Of a stretch of 64,000 bases of DNA, positions 18,404 through 27,364 are shown in pieces. Position 1 is the stretch's first letter. Each line of letters opens with the position of its first letter. The position numbers and the translations under genes were made by a program. This DNA comes from Intrasporangium calvum. Its GTDB lineage: Bacteria > Actinomycetota > Actinomycetes > Actinomycetales > Dermatophilaceae. The DNA is taken from positions 1 through 64,000 of the forward strand of contig NZ_JAPFQL010000011.1 of assembly GCF_028446585.1 (NCBI RefSeq). Direction: 5' to 3'. Under the pieces are notes generated by a model. That model had not been told where the DNA came from, searched no databases, and worked only from the letters and a program-made list of their open reading frames with translations.

Positions 18404-19198
18404 ATGAGGACCTTCCTCCTGCTCGTCCGTGCCGGGTTCCGCCGCCACTCGACGTACCGCCTCGCACTCCTGGCCGGGACCGCGACGAACTCGGTCTTCG
18501 GAGTCATCCGGGCGTCCGTGCTCCTCGGCGCGATCGGCTCGGCGGGCACTCACATCGCCGGCTATGACGGTCCCAGGGTGCTCGCCTTCGTCTGGTGGGG
18601 CCAGGCCCTGCTCGGCGTCGTCAACCTCTGGGGCTTCCAGGAGGTCGGGCAGCGGGTGCGGACCGGTGACATCGCCGTCGACTTCCTGCGCCCGGCTGGC
18701 CCGCAGCTCGTCTACCTCGCCGAGGACATCGGGCGCGCGGGAGTGAACTTCCTCGCGCGAGGGCTGCCGGCCCTGCTCATCGGCGCGCTGCTCTTCGACC
18801 TCGCCTGGCCGCCGGGCATCGGCTCCTGGATCCTTGGGCTGCTCTCGGTCGCTGTCGCTGTGGTCGTCGCGTTCTGCGGGAGCTTCATCGTCAACCTGTC
18901 GGCATTCTGGATCGTCGAGATCCGCGGCATCCGTCTCCTGTGGATGATCACGACCGGGTTCCTCTGTGGGCTCTATGTGCCAGTGCCGTGGTTCCCGGAC
19001 TGGCTCCGCACCTTCGCAGAGTGGACGCCGTTCCCCTCGATGCTCCAGCACCCCCTCGACATCCTGTCCGGTCGCGTCGACGGCGCCGCCGTCTGGGGGA
19101 CGCTGGCCACGCAGCTCGCTTGGGCCGTCGCCCTCGTCGTCATGGCGCAGGTCGTCCTGCAGTCCGGTCGACGCCGGTTGGAGGTGCAGGGTGGCTGA
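18404..19198 (+). CDS. ABC-2 family permease (ABC2_membrane_6 type), first subunit
   Basis: 264 residues with about six membrane segments; GYDGPRVLAFVWWGQALLG and the TGDIAVDFLRP motif are typical of the COG4587/PF06182 permeases encoded as unequal pairs with one ATPase. ATG 18404 gives MRTFLLLVRAGFRRHSTYR, the standard start. Its last codons overlap the second permease by 8 bases. Substrate unknown. Confidence 0.82.
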   Translation: MRTFLLLVRAGFRRHSTYRLALLAGTATNSVFGVIRASVLLGAIGSAGTHIAGYDGPRVLAFVWWGQALLGVVNLWGFQEVGQRVRTGDIAVDFLRPAGPQLVYLAEDIGRAGVNFLARGLPALLIGALLFDLAWPPGIGSWILGLLSVAVAVVVAFCGSFIVNLSAFWIVEIRGIRLLWMITTGFLCGLYVPVPWFPDWLRTFAEWTPFPSMLQHPLDILSGRVDGAAVWGTLATQLAWAVALVVMAQVVLQSGRRRLEVQGG

Positions 19199-19991
19199 CT
19201 TCACCCCTTACCGCGTCGTCCTCCGCTCGCGGATGCGGGCGCAGCTGCAGTATCGGACCTCCTTCGTCACCGATGTCGTCGGCACTCTCGGCGTGGGCCT
19301 CACCGAGCTGGCCGAGGTGTTGGTCATCTTCCACAACGTCGACGTGCTCGGCGGGCTCGACTTCTCCGCGGCCCTGCTCGTCTTCGCCCTGTCCAACGTG
19401 TGCTTCTCGGTGGCCGACATGCTCGTCGGCCACCTCGACCAGCTGCCGACCTACATCCGGGCCGGCACGATCGACGCCTTCTACGTCCGTCCCCTGCCGC
19501 TGCTGGCCCAGTTCATGGCGAGCGACATCTCGCTGCGCAGGATCGGGCGCCTGAGCGTCGCCCTCGGGGCCCTCGGAGTCGCTCTCTCGATCGGGGACAT
19601 CGCGTGGAGCGCGGCCACCGTCGCCATCATCGTCCTCACCCTGGTGAGCGGCACCGCCATCTTCGCCGCGCTGTTCACGGCAGCGGGCGGGCTGCAGTTC
19701 TACGTCGTCGACGGCGCCGAGCTCACCAACGCCTTCACCTACGGCGGCGCCTACGCAGCGCAGCAGCCGCAGCGGGTCTTCCCGGACCTGTTACGCATCT
19801 TCTGGACGTTCGTCGTGCCGACCGCGTTCATCGCCTACCTGCCGGCCGTTGCGATCCTCGACCTCCCCGGCGACCACCTGGCCCCGTCCTGGCTGGCCTG
19901 GTTCACCCCGCTTGCCGCCGTCCTCGCGTGGCTCCTTGCTGCAGGGTGCTGGCGAGCAGGCACCCGCCACTACCAAGGAGCAGGCGGATGA
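19191..19991 (+). CDS. ABC-2 family permease, second subunit
   Basis: 266 residues starting at GTG 19191 with GGAGG nine bases upstream. Paralogue of the first permease, with the matching RAGTIDAFYVRPL motif and about six membrane helices. It overlaps the ATPase gene by four bases (ATGA). Pairing of two different permeases with one ATPase implies a heterodimeric membrane core. Confidence 0.82.
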   Translation: MADFTPYRVVLRSRMRAQLQYRTSFVTDVVGTLGVGLTELAEVLVIFHNVDVLGGLDFSAALLVFALSNVCFSVADMLVGHLDQLPTYIRAGTIDAFYVRPLPLLAQFMASDISLRRIGRLSVALGALGVALSIGDIAWSAATVAIIVLTLVSGTAIFAALFTAAGGLQFYVVDGAELTNAFTYGGAYAAQQPQRVFPDLLRIFWTFVVPTAFIAYLPAVAILDLPGDHLAPSWLAWFTPLAAVLAWLLAAGCWRAGTRHYQGAGG

Positions 19992-20992
19992 CTCGTCCTG
20001 ACCACGACGCCCCGACCTCGCCGACCGGGCAGGCCGGTCCCATCATCGAGGTCACGAACCTGGTGCGTGACTATGGCGGCCTCGGCCGGAAGAGCCGGAG
20101 GGTCCGCGCCGTCGACCACATCTCGTTCGGCATCCAGCCCGGCGAAGCGGTCGGCTACATCGGCGCGAACGGAGCCGGCAAGTCCACGACGATCAAGCTG
20201 CTCATGGGCATCCTGCGGCCCACGGCCGGGCAGGTCCGCACCTGCGGACTCGACCCCATGCGTCGGCGGATCGACGTGGCTCGCCAGGTGGGCGTCGTCT
20301 TCGGGCAGCGCTCGCAGCTGTGGTGGGACCTCCCGCTCCGCGAGTCGTTCACCATCCTGGCCGCGATCCACCGCCTGGATCCCGCGGCAGCCCGCGACCG
20401 GACCGCCCGCCTCGTCGACGAGCTGGAGATGGGTGGGCAGCTCGCCACCCCGGTCCGTTCCCTCTCCCTGGGCCAGCGGATGCGCGCCGAGATCGCGGCC
20501 GCCCTGCTCCACTCACCCCGACTGCTGGTGCTCGACGAGCCGACCATCGGTCTCGACGTGCTCTCCAAGCAGCGGCTGCGCGAGTTCCTCGTCGAGGAGC
20601 GCCGCGAGCGCGGCACCACGCTGCTCCTGACGACGCACGACATGGGCGACGTCGAGCGACTCTGCAGCCGCGTCCTCGTCGTCGACCACGGCCGGCTCGC
20701 CTACGACGGCACCCTGCCGGGCCTCGCCGCGACGGTCGGCGCGGAGCGGCTCCTCGTCATCGACCTGGCCGAGCCCACGCGCCCACTCCAGGACGTCCCG
20801 GGTGCCCGTCTCGTCGCTGTGGAGTCGGACGGCCTGCGTCAACGCCTCGCCTTCGACGGCGCCCGGACGACCGCGGCGGCCGTGCTCACGGAAGTGTCCC
20901 GCCGGGCCACGATCCGTGACCTCGCCGTCGAGGAACCCGACATCGAGGACGTCGTTCGCCGCATCTACGCGAGCTCCGCCGGGCAGAGGTGA
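19988..20992 (+). CDS. ABC transporter ATPase of the three-gene exporter
   Basis: 334 residues: Walker A GANGAGKST, Q-loop VFGQRSQLWWDLP (the long WWDLP form is characteristic of this subfamily), signature LSLGQ and Walker B LLVLDEPT, then a C-terminal extension of about 90 residues that may be regulatory. Last gene of the operon; a strong hairpin built from two copies of the dispersed element follows seven bases after the stop. Confidence 0.88.
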   Translation: MTRPDHDAPTSPTGQAGPIIEVTNLVRDYGGLGRKSRRVRAVDHISFGIQPGEAVGYIGANGAGKSTTIKLLMGILRPTAGQVRTCGLDPMRRRIDVARQVGVVFGQRSQLWWDLPLRESFTILAAIHRLDPAAARDRTARLVDELEMGGQLATPVRSLSLGQRMRAEIAAALLHSPRLLVLDEPTIGLDVLSKQRLREFLVEERRERGTTLLLTTHDMGDVERLCSRVLVVDHGRLAYDGTLPGLAATVGAERLLVIDLAEPTRPLQDVPGARLVAVESDGLRQRLAFDGARTTAAAVLTEVSRRATIRDLAVEEPDIEDVVRRIYASSAGQR

Positions 20993-20998
20993 AGAGCC

Positions 20999-21047
20999 CG
21001 TATGCCGCTGGGTTCGTTGGCGCTGGAAGCGAGCCCAGCGGCATACG
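20999..21047. repeat. Inverted pair of the dispersed element, terminator-like hairpin
   Basis: Exact copies 20999-21012 and 21034-21047 face each other and pair over 14 bp, extendable by 4 more pairs (one G-T) to leave a 13-base loop. It fills the gap between the convergent ABC operon and the acetyltransferase gene, so it is well placed as a bidirectional terminator. Confidence 0.92.
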
Positions 21048-21049
21048 AG

Positions 21050-21565
21050 CTATTCGAGCGTGCGCAGCATGCGGGTGTTGCCCAACGTGTTGGGCTTGAC
21101 GCGCTCGAGGTCGAGGAACTCCGCGACGCCCTCGTCGTAGGAGCGCAGCAGCTCGGCGTAGACGTCCGCCGACACGGCCTGGCCCTCGATGGGGGCGAAG
21201 CCGTGCCGGGTGAAGAAGGGCACCTCGAAGGTGAGGCAGAAGAGCCGCCGCACGCCGAGCTCGCGGGCGTCCTCGACGAGGGCCTCGAGAATGCGGCCAC
21301 CGAGACCCGTGCCGAGCTGGGTGTCGGCCACGGCGAGGGTGCGGATCTCGGCCAGGTCCTCCCACATGACGTGCAGGGCCCCGCAGCCGACCAGCTCACC
21401 GTCGAGCTCGGCGACCCGGAACTCCTGCACCGCCTCGTAGTAGGTCACCGCCTCCTTGCTCACGAGGACCCGCCGCTCGGCGAGGGGGGCGACGAGGGCG
21501 CGGATGCCGCGGATGTCGGCGGTGCGGGCGCGACGCAGGACGGGCTCCGCAGACGGGGTGGTCAT
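21050..21565 (-). CDS. argA: Amino-acid N-acetyltransferase (short ArgA/NAGS type)
   Basis: 171-residue GNAT protein closely resembling the stand-alone mycobacterial N-acetylglutamate synthase: YYEAVQEFRVAE, GCGALHVMWEDLAEIRTLAV, the acetyl-CoA loop QLGTGLGG, and the tail DLERVKPNTLGNTRML. It would make N-acetylglutamate for arginine synthesis. The ATG overlaps the LCP stop (ATGA). Symbol assigned by resemblance from memory. Confidence 0.82.
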   Translation of the reverse strand: MTTPSAEPVLRRARTADIRGIRALVAPLAERRVLVSKEAVTYYEAVQEFRVAELDGELVGCGALHVMWEDLAEIRTLAVADTQLGTGLGGRILEALVEDARELGVRRLFCLTFEVPFFTRHGFAPIEGQAVSADVYAELLRSYDEGVAEFLDLERVKPNTLGNTRMLRTLE

Positions 21566-22764
21566 CGGAGGTTGCCGTCCTCGAACGAGGTGAAGAGGCG
21601 GCGCGCATCGTTGCCGAGCACGACGATCGACTGGGAGCCCGCCCAGCCGAAGGGCCCCGCTGCGACGTCCCGGCCGACCTTGGTCGGGTTGAGCCGGTAG
21701 AGGGCCGCCGCGAAGGTCAGCATCTCTGCTGCGCTCAGGTCGCTCTTGCCGACCTTGCTGAAGCTCGTCAGCGCGCCGGGGATGGCGAGGGGACCGGCGA
21801 GCTTGGCCTTGACCGCGGCGGCGAGGAGCAGCTCGCCCTGGTGACGCGAACGACCGAAGTCACCGTCCGGCAGGGTCTTTCGCTCACGGGCGTAGGCGAG
21901 GGCCTCCTTGCCGCTGAGGGTCTGCTCGCCCTTCTTGATCACGATGCGGGCGTGTGAGGCATCGACGGTCTCGGGCACGACGATGGGGATGCCCCCCTGG
22001 TCGTCGACCAGGTCGACGAACCCATAGAAGCCGATCAGGGCGTATCCCTCGATGGGCAGGCCGGTCGCCCCTCGCACCGTGCGCAGCTGCGCCTGCGGCC
22101 CGCCGAGCGACATGGCCGAGTTGATCTTGCCCTTGCCGCCCGTGCTGAGGGGCACCCACAGGTCGCGGGCGATCCCCATGACGCCTCCGCCGCCCTTGCC
22201 GTCGATGCCGACGACCTGCAGGGTGTCGGCGCGGGCCCGGTCGATCGCCTGGCCGCGACGGGCATCGGAGCCCAGGGCGAGCACCCACCGGGGGCCGCCT
22301 CCGACGACGGCGTCATCGAGGCCGAGCGAGGGCCACCAGCCACCGACGAGCTTCCACTTCGGACCGACGGCGAGGTGGACGTCGTCGCCCGCCGTGACGA
22401 CTGCGACCGGGGTGCCGAACCAGGACCCGATGGTCGCCTTCGCGCCCGCCGGCACCGCCTGGGTGCCCGCGGCCGTGCGCTCGGCGAGGGCCTTGGCGGT
22501 CGCGGCGTTGGCGTCCCGGCCGAGGTCGGAGCCGGCGTAGACCCGCTCGATGAGCTGTTGGAGCTCAGCCGGCGCGCCGCGGACGGCCGACGTCGGCTGA
22601 GGCGACGGAGCGGCGGGGGTGCTCGTCGAGGATGCCGATGGACTGGAGGGACCAGGGGCCGGCGGGTCGCTCGTGCAGCCGGTGAGCAGGAGGCCGGTCG
22701 CAGCCAGCGCACCGATGGCGGCGCGAGTGGCGTGGGGCCGGGGGCGGACGCGTCCGAGGGTCAC
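21562..22764 (-). CDS. LytR-CpsA-Psr family protein, exported
   Basis: 400 residues with an N-terminal export segment and lipobox-like LLLTGCTS (Cys about residue 28), a long Ser/Pro linker, and the LCP catalytic domain (ALGSDARRGQAIDRARADTLQVV, RDLWVPL, YALIGFYGFVDLVDDQGGI, LAYARERKTLPDGDFGRSRHQ). LCP enzymes attach glycopolymers to peptidoglycan. I prefer GTG 22764 because it precedes the signal segment; the frame opens at 22821. Uniquely lipoprotein-like for this family if the Cys is lipidated. Confidence 0.83.
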   Translation of the reverse strand: MTLGRVRPRPHATRAAIGALAATGLLLTGCTSDPPAPGPSSPSASSTSTPAAPSPQPTSAVRGAPAELQQLIERVYAGSDLGRDANAATAKALAERTAAGTQAVPAGAKATIGSWFGTPVAVVTAGDDVHLAVGPKWKLVGGWWPSLGLDDAVVGGGPRWVLALGSDARRGQAIDRARADTLQVVGIDGKGGGGVMGIARDLWVPLSTGGKGKINSAMSLGGPQAQLRTVRGATGLPIEGYALIGFYGFVDLVDDQGGIPIVVPETVDASHARIVIKKGEQTLSGKEALAYARERKTLPDGDFGRSRHQGELLLAAAVKAKLAGPLAIPGALTSFSKVGKSDLSAAEMLTFAAALYRLNPTKVGRDVAAGPFGWAGSQSIVVLGNDARRLFTSFEDGNLR

Positions 22765-23103
22765 AGGGCCACGGTAGACGAACCTCTCAGCAGACCGGCC
22801 ATGGCGTCTCCGTCGCCGCACGCTCGACGGGACGGCGCGAGGCCAGCACCTACGTCAGCACCGACGCCAGCACCGACACCAGCACAGCCCTCGGGCCACG
22901 AGGCGACCGTCGAGGGCTGGGAGGGAGGGGGCGTGCGCGTGCGAGCCCAGCGGCATACGGCTCGATGATGTTTCTGTGTGCGTCATGATCCAAGGCGGGG
23001 CCCGCACCGCGGGCGGGCGAATCGGACGACGGTCGGGGACGCGTTACGACGAGGTCGGCCCCGGGTATGACACGTGGGGGAGTGGTCAGGGGTGATCCAG
23101 GGG
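22765..23103. other. Gene-poor spacer between LCP and clpC genes
   Basis: No protein-like frame. It holds an imprecise CAGCACCGA/CAGCACCGACAC-type short repeat near 22857-22888, one copy of the dispersed element (22946-22959), and GC-rich sequence before the clpC terminator. The LCP promoter must lie in its left part but I cannot assign it. Confidence 0.6.
22946..22959 (+). repeat. Dispersed element, spacer copy
   Basis: Exact 14-base copy in the context GCGAGCCCAGCGGCATACGG, the shorter of the two flank types seen in the window. Confidence 0.9.
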
Positions 23104-23143
23104 AGACGAAGGGGCCGAGGAGTTGTCCTCGGCCCCTTCGTCT
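23104..23143. terminator. Strong terminator of clpC
   Basis: An 18-bp perfect stem (arms 23104-23121 and 23126-23143, AGACGAAGGGGCCGAGGA and its complement) with a GTTG loop, 25 bases past the clpC stop. Confidence 0.85.
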
Positions 23144-23168
23144 GTGTCCGTCTGGTCGGCTCGCGACC

Positions 23169-25793
23169 TCAGGCCGTCTCAGTGCCCGACGGCGCGGACG
23201 GTCCCGCGCTGCCGGTGACGTCGCGGGTCGGGTCAGGCACGCCGACGAACTCGGCCCCGAGGGCCTCGTCCAGGGCGGGCCCGTCCGGCAGCTCCGGCAG
23301 GTCGTCGGCCGGCCGGTGACCGGGCCGAGCCATGTCGGAGAAGGTGAACTTCTCCTCCTTGCCCTCGCCCTCGGTGTCGACCTTGACGTACTGGCCGGAA
23401 GTGAACTCCGCGTAGAGGATCTTCTCGGACAGGGCGTCCTCGATCTCGCGCTGGATGGTGCGGCGCAGCGGCCGGGCGCCCAGCACGTGGTCGTAGCCCT
23501 TCTTGGCGAGCAGGTCCTTCGCTGCCTGCGTGAGCTCGATGCCCATGTCCTTGTCCTTGAGCCGCTTGTCGAGCTTGGCGATCTCGAGGTCGACGATCTG
23601 GGTGATCTCCTCGCGGGTCAGGTGCGGGAAGACGATCGTGTCGTCGACACGGTTGAGGAACTCGGGCCGGAAGTGCTGCTTGAGCTCGTCCGTGACCTTC
23701 GCCTTCATCCGCTCGTAGTCCGAGCGGCTGTCGGGTCCGGCGCTGAAGCCCATGCTCGCCTTGGAGATGTCCCGCGTGCCGAGGTTGGTCGTCATGATGA
23801 TGACGGTGTTCTTGAAGTCGACCATCCGACCCTGCGAGTCGGTCAGGCGGCCGTCCTCGAGGACCTGCAGCAGGCTGTTGAAGATCTCCGGGTGGGCCTT
23901 CTCCACCTCGTCGAAGAGCACGACGGAGAACGGCTTGCGGCGGACCTTCTCGGTCAGCTGGCCGCCCTCCTCGTAGCCGACGTAGCCGGGCGGGGAGCCG
24001 AAGAGTCGGCTCACCGTGTGCTTCTCGGAGAACTCGGACATGTCGAGGCTGATCAGCGCGTCCTCGCTGCCGAAGAGGAACTCGGCGAGCGTCTTGGCCA
24101 GCTCGGTCTTGCCGACACCGGTCGGGCCGGCGAAGATGAACGACCCACCGGGGCGCCGCGGGTCCTTGAGGCCGGCCCGGGTGCGCCGGATGGCCTGGGA
24201 CAGCGCCTTGACGGCGTCGTTCATGCCGACGATCCGCTTGTGCAGCTCGTCCTCCATGTGGAGCAGTCGGCTCGACTCCTCCTCGGTCAGCTTGAAGACG
24301 GGGATGCCCGTGCTGGCTGCGAGGACCTCGGCGATGAGCTCGTCATCGACCTCGGCCACGACGTCCATGTCGCCGGACTTCCACTGCGCCTCGCGCTCGG
24401 CCTTCTCGGCGCGCAGCTTCTTCTCCTCGTCGCGGACGCGGGCCGCGCGCTCGAAGTCCTGCCCGTCGATCGCGGACTCCTTCTCGCGCACCAGGTGGGC
24501 GATCCGCTCGTCGAACTCGCGCAGGTCCGGCGGAGCCGTCATCCGGCGGATGCGCAGGCGCGCTCCCGCCTCGTCGATGAGGTCGATCGCCTTGTCCGGG
24601 AGGAACCGGTCGTTGATGTAGCGGTCGGCCATGTTGGCGGCCGCGACGAGAGCGCTGTCGGTGATGGTGACCCGGTGGTGCGCCTCGTAGCGGTCCCGCA
24701 GGCCCTTGAGGATCTCGATGGTGTGGGGGAGCGTCGGCTCCTGCACCTGGATCGGCTGGAACCGGCGCTCGAGGGCCGAGTCCTTCTCGATGTGCTTGCG
24801 GTACTCGTCGAGCGTCGTCGCGCCGATCGTCTGCAGCTCACCGCGGGCGAGCATCGGCTTGAGGATGCTCGCGGCGTCGATGGCGCCCTCGGCCGCACCG
24901 GCACCGACGAGCGTGTGGATCTCGTCGATGAAGATGATGATGTCGCCGCGGGTGCGGATCTCCTTGAGCACCTTCTTGAGGCGCTCCTCGAAGTCGCCGC
25001 GGTAGCGGCTGCCGGCCACGAGAGAGCCGAGGTCGAGGGTGTAGAGCTGCTTGTCCTTGAGCGTCTCGGGCACCTCGCCCTTGACGATGTCCTGGGCCAG
25101 GCCCTCGACGACGGCGGTCTTGCCGACGCCGGGCTCGCCGATGAGGACGGGGTTGTTCTTGGTGCGGCGGGACAGCACCTGCATGACCCGCTCGATCTCC
25201 TTCTCGCGCCCGATGACCGGGTCGAGCTTGCCCTCGCGGGCGGCCTGCGTCAGGTTGCGGCCGAACTGGTCGAGGACGAGGGAGCCCGCCGGGGTGCCCT
25301 CACCGGTCGCCTGGCCGACGCCCGCGCCGGTCTTCTCGCCCTGGCCGCCCTGGCCCTGGTAGCCGGAGAGCAGCTGGATGACCTGCTGGCGCACCTTGTT
25401 GAGCTCCGCGCCGAGCTTTACGAGGACCTGGGCGGCGACGCCCTCGCCCTCGCGGATCAGGCCGAGGAGGATGTGCTCGGTGCCGATGTAGCTGTGGCCG
25501 AGCTGCAGCGCCTCGCGGAGGGAGTACTCGAGGACCTTCTTCGCGCGCGGCGTGAAGGGGATGTGACCGGTCGGGGCCTGCTGTCCCTGGCCGATGATCT
25601 CCTGGACCTGCGCCCGCACGGCCTCGAGCGAGATGTCGAGGCTCTCGAGAGCCTTGGCGGCCACGCCCTCACCTTCGTGGATCAGACCCAGGAGGATGTG
25701 CTCGGTGCCGATGTAGTTGTGGTTGAGCAGGCGTGCTTCCTCCTGCGCCAGGACCACCACCCGTCGGGCCCGATCGGTGAACCGTTCAAACAT
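23169..25793 (-). CDS. clpC: ATP-dependent Clp protease ATP-binding subunit ClpC
   Basis: AAA+ unfoldase that feeds ClpP. 874 residues: two N-terminal Clp repeats (about 4-65 and 80-140), Walker A1 GEPGVGKT near 217, a UVR coiled segment [24 protein letters not shown] near 440, Walker A2 GPTGVGKT near 552 and a C-terminal D2-small domain. ATG 25793 begins [11 protein letters not shown], the invariant start, with AGGAGA eight bases before it. The upstream DNA carries SigR/SigH-type promoter and ClgR-type operator matches. A large antisense frame here is a codon-bias shadow. Confidence 0.97.
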   Translation of the reverse strand: MFERFTDRARRVVVLAQEEARLLNHNYIGTEHILLGLIHEGEGVAAKALESLDISLEAVRAQVQEIIGQGQQAPTGHIPFTPRAKKVLEYSLREALQLGHSYIGTEHILLGLIREGEGVAAQVLVKLGAELNKVRQQVIQLLSGYQGQGGQGEKTGAGVGQATGEGTPAGSLVLDQFGRNLTQAAREGKLDPVIGREKEIERVMQVLSRRTKNNPVLIGEPGVGKTAVVEGLAQDIVKGEVPETLKDKQLYTLDLGSLVAGSRYRGDFEERLKKVLKEIRTRGDIIIFIDEIHTLVGAGAAEGAIDAASILKPMLARGELQTIGATTLDEYRKHIEKDSALERRFQPIQVQEPTLPHTIEILKGLRDRYEAHHRVTITDSALVAAANMADRYINDRFLPDKAIDLIDEAGARLRIRRMTAPPDLREFDERIAHLVREKESAIDGQDFERAARVRDEEKKLRAEKAEREAQWKSGDMDVVAEVDDELIAEVLAASTGIPVFKLTEEESSRLLHMEDELHKRIVGMNDAVKALSQAIRRTRAGLKDPRRPGGSFIFAGPTGVGKTELAKTLAEFLFGSEDALISLDMSEFSEKHTVSRLFGSPPGYVGYEEGGQLTEKVRRKPFSVVLFDEVEKAHPEIFNSLLQVLEDGRLTDSQGRMVDFKNTVIIMTTNLGTRDISKASMGFSAGPDSRSDYERMKAKVTDELKQHFRPEFLNRVDDTIVFPHLTREEITQIVDLEIAKLDKRLKDKDMGIELTQAAKDLLAKKGYDHVLGARPLRRTIQREIEDALSEKILYAEFTSGQYVKVDTEGEGKEEKFTFSDMARPGHRPADDLPELPDGPALDEALGAEFVGVPDPTRDVTGSAGPSAPSGTETA

Positions 25794-25859
25794 GTCTTCT
25801 CCTGCCTGATCGAGATACCTCGATGCTATCTGCGCCCGCTGTGAGCAGGCACCCCGCAC

Positions 25860-25886
25860 AACGCGGGCCCGTGCGTGAGTGTTCCC
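25860..25886 (-). promoter_or_regulatory. Candidate SigR/SigH-type promoter of clpC
   Basis: On the minus strand GGGAAC, exactly 18 bases, then GTT, matching the GGAAY-N18-GTT pattern of the thiol-stress sigma factors SigR/SigH. It would start transcription about 60 bases before the clpC ATG. clpC is a known member of this regulon in related bacteria. Confidence 0.65.
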
Positions 25887-25920
25887 ATCCTGAGCGTGTG
25901 CCACGCACGTTCGGCCTCCT

Positions 25921-25938
25921 GTTCGCCGTCAGCGGAAC
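25921..25938. promoter_or_regulatory. Candidate ClgR operator upstream of clpC
   Basis: GTTCGC-CGTCA-GCGGAAC contains the CGC-N5-GCG core of the ClgR activator site. It lies about 35 bases upstream of the candidate -35 element, a suitable place for an activator. Confidence 0.6.
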
Positions 25939-25969
25939 GCCCCTCCTGTACCCAAACCACCCTCCCCGC

Positions 25970-25983
25970 CGTATGCCGCTGAG
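25970..25983 (-). repeat. Dispersed element, spacer copy (variant)
   Basis: CGTATGCCGCTGAG: the 12-base core is perfect and the variable position is A rather than G. It lies in the clpC-deaminase spacer. Confidence 0.85.
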
Positions 25984-26025
25984 CTCGCTCCCAGCCCCGG
26001 AGTCACTGGCGCTCCTCCCGCCCCT

Positions 26026-26110
26026 CCGCCATTCGGGGACCAGGGCCCCCAAATGGCGGCCGCGCGGGCCGGCATCCCGCCATTCGGGGACCAGGGTCCG
26101 CACATGGCGG
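26026..26110. repeat. Two tandem hairpin-forming repeats
   Basis: Two copies, 26026-26059 and 26077-26110 (period 51), of CCGCCATTCGGGGACCAGGG...ATGGCGG. In each, the ends CCGCCAT(T) and (A)ATGGCGG pair, with GGGG/CCCC inside the first. They lie just downstream of the deaminase stop and may end that transcript. The remaining bases of the 333-base spacer contain only the clpC control region and one dispersed element. Confidence 0.75.
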
Positions 26111-26126
26111 CCGGGCGACCCGGGCC

Positions 26127-26609
26127 TCAGGACCGCCGCGCCCACGCCTCGTGCAGCGCCCTGACCTCGGCCTCCAGCTCGGGCGCCGGCCCGTCCACGA
26201 CCGCGTCCGGCACGACCTCCCGGATCGCCAGGCCACGCACCGGCCCGGCCGGCAGTCCCCACGCCGCTCGCCACTGCCCGAGCTGCGCCGAGCTGGCGGC
26301 GTAGACGATCCGCCCCAACCCGACCCATCCGTGCGCCGCAGAGCACATGGGGCAGTGCTCGCCGGACGTGTAGACGCAGGCCAGCGCCCGCTCGGCCGGC
26401 TCGAGGTGTGCTCCGGCCCAGCGGGCGATCGCGAACTCCGGATGCTGCGTCCCCTCCAGCGCGACGACGTGGTTGTGGTCCTCGAAGAGCACCTCGCCCT
26501 CGCCCGAGACGAGCACGGAGCCGAAGGGCTCGTCGCCGCGTTCGAGTGCGAGCCGGGCCAGCTCGACCGCTCGCCGCAGGAAGCCCAGATCCCGCTCGTC
26601 GACGCTCAT
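26127..26609 (-). CDS. Nucleoside/guanine deaminase family protein
   Basis: 160 residues of the cytidine deaminase-like fold: zinc motif HPEFA (His and catalytic Glu) near residue 56 and CPMC near residue 86, plus the GDEPFGSVLV opening of the guanine deaminase/TadA branch. The proton-shuttle motif is HPE rather than the common HAE. Start ATG 26609 overlaps the methyltransferase stop (ATGA). Exact base substrate unknown. Confidence 0.82.
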   Translation of the reverse strand: MSVDERDLGFLRRAVELARLALERGDEPFGSVLVSGEGEVLFEDHNHVVALEGTQHPEFAIARWAGAHLEPAERALACVYTSGEHCPMCSAAHGWVGLGRIVYAASSAQLGQWRAAWGLPAGPVRGLAIREVVPDAVVDGPAPELEAEVRALHEAWARRS

Positions 26610-27358
26610 GTCACTCGCCCGGTCACGAGGGCGAAGGTCACGAAGGCGCCGCCGTCGGCCTCGAGCATCTGCTGCACGGGCGAGGTCATGCGTCCCTTGA
26701 GCTCCATGACGGCCCGCTCCCAGAGCAGCCAGTTGGCGCACGCATCGACCTGTTCGCGAGCGGTGACCGATGCGAAGGCCCGGGAGAACTCCCACTGGCT
26801 GCGCAGCCAGGCCGCGGTGTGCCAGGCGGCCGTCTCGGCCCCGACGACCTTGTCGATGTGCTCGGGGATCTCGCCGAGCTCGCGGACCTCGGTCGTGAGG
26901 GCCGGAGTGGCGACCCCCAGCTGGCCTCCGGGCTTGAGGAATCTCGCGAGGTAGGGCGGGTAGTGGTCACCGGTCCCGAAGTACTCCCACGCGTCGATGC
27001 TGACGATGGCATCGAACGCGCGTGCCCCGAAGGGCAGCTGGCCGGCGTCGACGCGCATGGGGAGCACGCGATCGTCGACTCCCTCCTTCCGGAAGACCTC
27101 GGTTGCCTCCGTCGGGTCGACCCAGAGGTCGGCCGCCACGACGCGCACGCCGTACTCCTTCGCGAGGAACACGGAGGTGGCGCCGAGCCCGGACCCGAGG
27201 TCGAGGACGCGCATCCCGGGTCGCAGGTCGAGGTCGGTCGCGAGGTCCTCGAGGAGCCAGAGCGGGTGTGGACCCATGTCGAGGTCGACGAGCCACTTGG
27301 CGTCGTACTTCGTCGAGCGTGGGTAGGCCTCCTTGACGAGGTGGTCGAGTGCGGGCAT
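26606..27358 (-). CDS. SAM-dependent methyltransferase
   Basis: 250 residues with motif I VLDLGSGLGATSVFLA, acidic ribose ligand VAADLW, and FDAIVSIDAWEYFG, resembling UbiE/Coq5-like enzymes with a helical C-terminal lid. Coupled with the deaminase downstream and six bases after the mycothiol-type isomerase gene, so the three form one unit. Substrate unknown. Confidence 0.8.
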   Translation of the reverse strand: MPALDHLVKEAYPRSTKYDAKWLVDLDMGPHPLWLLEDLATDLDLRPGMRVLDLGSGLGATSVFLAKEYGVRVVAADLWVDPTEATEVFRKEGVDDRVLPMRVDAGQLPFGARAFDAIVSIDAWEYFGTGDHYPPYLARFLKPGGQLGVATPALTTEVRELGEIPEHIDKVVGAETAAWHTAAWLRSQWEFSRAFASVTAREQVDACANWLLWERAVMELKGRMTSPVQQMLEADGGAFVTFALVTGRVT

Positions 27359-27364
27359 CGGGGC

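Noticed and set aside
23067-25844. A 925-codon plus-strand open frame opposite clpC
   Set aside because: Complement of a certain clpC gene; the sequence is low-complexity Leu/Asp/Glu/Arg without motifs, as expected for an antisense frame in high-GC DNA.
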